A stretch of 64,000 bases of DNA, taken from positions 372,001 through 436,000 of the forward strand of contig NZ_CP115843.1 in assembly GCF_013318015.2 (NCBI RefSeq). Direction: 5' to 3'. Shown here piece after piece: positions 62,120 to 64,000 of the stretch. The translations under genes were made by a program, and so were the position numbers. The notes under the pieces were generated by a model. The model saw only the letters and a list, made by a program, of their open reading frames with translations, had not been told where the DNA came from and did no database searches. The DNA is from Agrobacterium tumefaciens. Lineage in GTDB: Bacteria; Pseudomonadota; Alphaproteobacteria; Rhizobiales; Rhizobiaceae. Every line of letters starts with the position of its first letter. Position 1 is the first letter of the stretch.

Positions 62120-63877
62120 TCACTCCCCTGCCGCCACTCCCTCGCGTCGTGGATCCGCGCTGCCGATCAAACCTTCGGCGGTTATCTCGATGGCATGCAA
62201 ACCGGAATTCATCTCGCCCGGTTTCACCTCGTAACCCAGCGCCTTCAGTGGCCCTGCAAGACCCTCCGCGCTTGTACCGGCCTCGATGTCGTAGGTGCCG
62301 AAGCGGTTGATGAGATGCGGCTGGGAGACGATCGCCTCTACAGGCATGCCCCAATCGATATAGGCGATCAGCGCCTGCGCTACATAGCCGATGATCTGGC
62401 TGCCGCCCGGCGAACCGATGGCGAGCAGCGGTTTGCCATTCTTCATCACGATCGTCGGGGCCATGGAGGAGCGCGGTCGTTTGCCTGGCTCAACGCGGTT
62501 GGCGATTGGCAGACCGCCATCATGGGTCTTGAAGGAAAAGTCCGTCAACTCATTATTGAGCAGGAAGCCGTTCGTCATCAGACGCGAGCCGAAGCCACTT
62601 TCGATCGTTGTCGTCATCGAGACCACGTTGCCGTCCTTGTCGACGATGACAAAATGGCTTGTGGAGGGCAACTCGATCGCCGCATCCCGGCCGAAAAGAA
62701 GCGCGTGGTCCCATTCCGGCTCGCCGGCCTTGACGGCATCGTTGGTCAACGCCTTATCGCCGTCGAGCAGCTTTGCCCTCTCGCCCAAATAGGTCTTGTC
62801 CAACAGGCCCTTGATCGGCAGCGGCAGGAAATCGGTGTCAGCGACGTAACGCTCGCGGTCGGCGAAGGCGAGACGCTGGGCGTCGCCGATAATGCGCCAA
62901 CTGTCGACATTTTTTGGCCCAAGCGCCTTGAGATCAAAATTTTCCACCAGACCGAGCATCTGGCCGATGGCGATTCCGCCCGACGACGGCGGCCCCATGC
63001 CGCAAACGTCAAGAGCACGATAGGCAAAGCAGACCGGCTCGCGCTCGACGACCCGATAGTTGGAAAGATCGGCCAGCGACAGCACTCCGGGATTGTCGGC
63101 CGCCTCGCGCACAGTCTTGACGATCGCCTCGGCAATTCGCCCTTTGTAAAAGGCATCGGCGCCGCCTTTGGCCAGCGCCGCAAGCGTCTCGGCATAGGCC
63201 GGGTTCTTCAAAGGAACGCCGGCCCGCAGGGCGGCCCCGGAGGTGTCAAAGAAATAAGACCGGGGTTCTGTATATTTCTTCAACCGGTCTCCCTCGGACG
63301 CGATCAGGGAGGCAAGACGCGGTGACACCTTAAAGCCCTCTGTAGCCAGCGTTTCCGCCGGCTTCAGCAGGCTTGCCCATTCGGCCTTTCCATAGCGTTT
63401 GTGGGCTTCCTCCAGAAGTCGCACCGTTCCCGGCGTGCCAACAGAGCGGCCGCCGACCACTCCGTCCATGAATTTTAGCGGTTGACCTTTGTCATCCAGG
63501 AATAGCTTCGGTGTGGCTTCCATCGGCGCCGTCTCGCGGCCGTCAAACGTGGTCAACTTGCCGCTTTTTGCGTCGTAATAGACGAGGAAGGCACCCCCAC
63601 CGAGACCGGAACTCTGCGGTTCAACGAGGCCGAGCATTGCCTGCACCGCCACCATTGCATCGATGGCGTTGCCGCCCCTGGCGATCACATCACGCCCTGC
63701 CTCAGTCGCCAGCGGATTGGCCGCCGCTACCATGAAGCTCTTTGACTCGATGCGTTTGGCAGTCGCAATATCGGTCGCTTTTTCGGGCGCCACCGTGTCG
63801 GACGCCTGCTGCGCGGAGGCGACTGCGGTGGAAAGCATCAAGGCGAAAAATGCCTCACCGAGAAATTTCATTTTCAT
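62120..63877 (-). CDS. ggt: Gamma-glutamyltransferase
   Basis: A 585-residue precursor. A Sec signal peptide (FLGEAFFALMLSTAVASAQQ) directs it to the periplasm. The N-terminal family block MVAAANPLATEAG and GGNAIDAMVAVQAML are intact. The autocatalytic cleavage/nucleophile Thr is in ELPSTSHFVIVD near residue 406, which reads T-S-H instead of the common T-T-H. The oxyanion-type GSPGGSQIIGYV and SSMAPTIV follow. It hydrolyses or transfers the gamma-glutamyl group of glutathione-like peptides. GGAGGA lies upstream of ATG 63877. Confidence 0.92.
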   Translation of the reverse strand: MKMKFLGEAFFALMLSTAVASAQQASDTVAPEKATDIATAKRIESKSFMVAAANPLATEAGRDVIARGGNAIDAMVAVQAMLGLVEPQSSGLGGGAFLVYYDAKSGKLTTFDGRETAPMEATPKLFLDDKGQPLKFMDGVVGGRSVGTPGTVRLLEEAHKRYGKAEWASLLKPAETLATEGFKVSPRLASLIASEGDRLKKYTEPRSYFFDTSGAALRAGVPLKNPAYAETLAALAKGGADAFYKGRIAEAIVKTVREAADNPGVLSLADLSNYRVVEREPVCFAYRALDVCGMGPPSSGGIAIGQMLGLVENFDLKALGPKNVDSWRIIGDAQRLAFADRERYVADTDFLPLPIKGLLDKTYLGERAKLLDGDKALTNDAVKAGEPEWDHALLFGRDAAIELPSTSHFVIVDKDGNVVSMTTTIESGFGSRLMTNGFLLNNELTDFSFKTHDGGLPIANRVEPGKRPRSSMAPTIVMKNGKPLLAIGSPGGSQIIGYVAQALIAYIDWGMPVEAIVSQPHLINRFGTYDIEAGTSAEGLAGPLKALGYEVKPGEMNSGLHAIEITAEGLIGSADPRREGVAAGE

Positions 63878-64000
63878 CAGCCAAATCCTCCAGCGACGTA
63901 CAACTCGTTAATGTAGCAGGGCATTCAACTGAGCCAGCAGGCAGGCCGAACCTCTATCGACCACGGCACGGCCACTTTTAGAACTCTTCCTTCACTGATG

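Noticed and set aside
62045..63325. 426-codon plus-strand open frame opposite ggt
   Set aside because: The minus-strand GGT has a signal peptide and catalytic motifs. The antisense frame is a shadow.

Overview
The window reads as an accessory, catabolism-rich stretch of an alphaproteobacterial replicon, most likely from the Rhizobiaceae (Agrobacterium/Rhizobium type). This rests on an HWE-family sensor kinase, many ABC importers sitting next to sugar-acid enzymes, FitAB and TacAT toxin-antitoxin pairs, fragments of rhizobial plasmid and IS genes, and GC-rich coding that throws long antisense open frames. No rRNA, tRNA or CRISPR array was seen. A secondary chromosome or large plasmid is the natural guess, but this is inference.

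Layout. 0-2.6 kb: 3' end of an HWE histidine kinase, a J-domain protein, and a decayed short-chain dehydrogenase. 2.6-12.1 kb: one co-directional block with a flavin monooxygenase-like protein, a DsbA-fold isomerase, an M19-dipeptidase homologue with altered metal ligands, a polyamine-type ABC importer, a carboxylesterase and a LysR regulator. It looks like a self-contained and unfamiliar catabolic operon. 12.1-14.4 kb: a graveyard (plasmid helicase/methylase tail, thiamine-diphosphate enzyme fragment, IS3 transposase fragment) followed by intact fitAB. 14.6-25.5 kb: GntR-controlled sugar/sugar-acid locus with a lactonase, a DapA-like lyase, a complete family-5 ABC importer, an enolase-superfamily dehydratase and a mutarotase. 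25.7-27.2 kb: IS6-type transposase remnant and tacAT behind a 45-bp perfect inverted repeat.

27.4-35.5 kb: two divergent operons sharing a control region. One side has a ROK regulator, a Gfo/Idh dehydrogenase and a GNAT protein. The other has an AfuABC-like importer and an inositol-monophosphatase-family phosphatase. Together they suggest uptake and dephosphorylation of a phosphorylated sugar. 35.8-38.6 kb: AI-2E-family membrane protein and a DUF4112 protein. 39.1-50.5 kb: second sugar-acid locus with DgoK and an SGNH hydrolase on one strand. On the other strand are a DapA-like lyase, a mandelate-racemase-type enzyme, a sugar ABC importer, two NAD(P) dehydrogenases and an unusual IclR regulator fused to an SMP-30 lactonase. 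50.5-57 kb: a dehydrogenase remnant, an AraC regulator, two LysR/oxidoreductase divergent pairs, and three 13-bp direct repeats at exact 22-bp spacing. 57-61.3 kb: LacI regulator, two IolE-like isomerases and a Gfo/Idh dehydrogenase. 61.3-64 kb: an orphan BrnA antitoxin and gamma-glutamyltransferase.

The strongest candidates for undescribed biology are the 2.6-12.1 kb operon with its variant M19 protein, the IclR-lactonase fusion, the sugar-phosphate-type import locus whose permease carries an extra extracytoplasmic domain, and the 22-bp periodic repeats.
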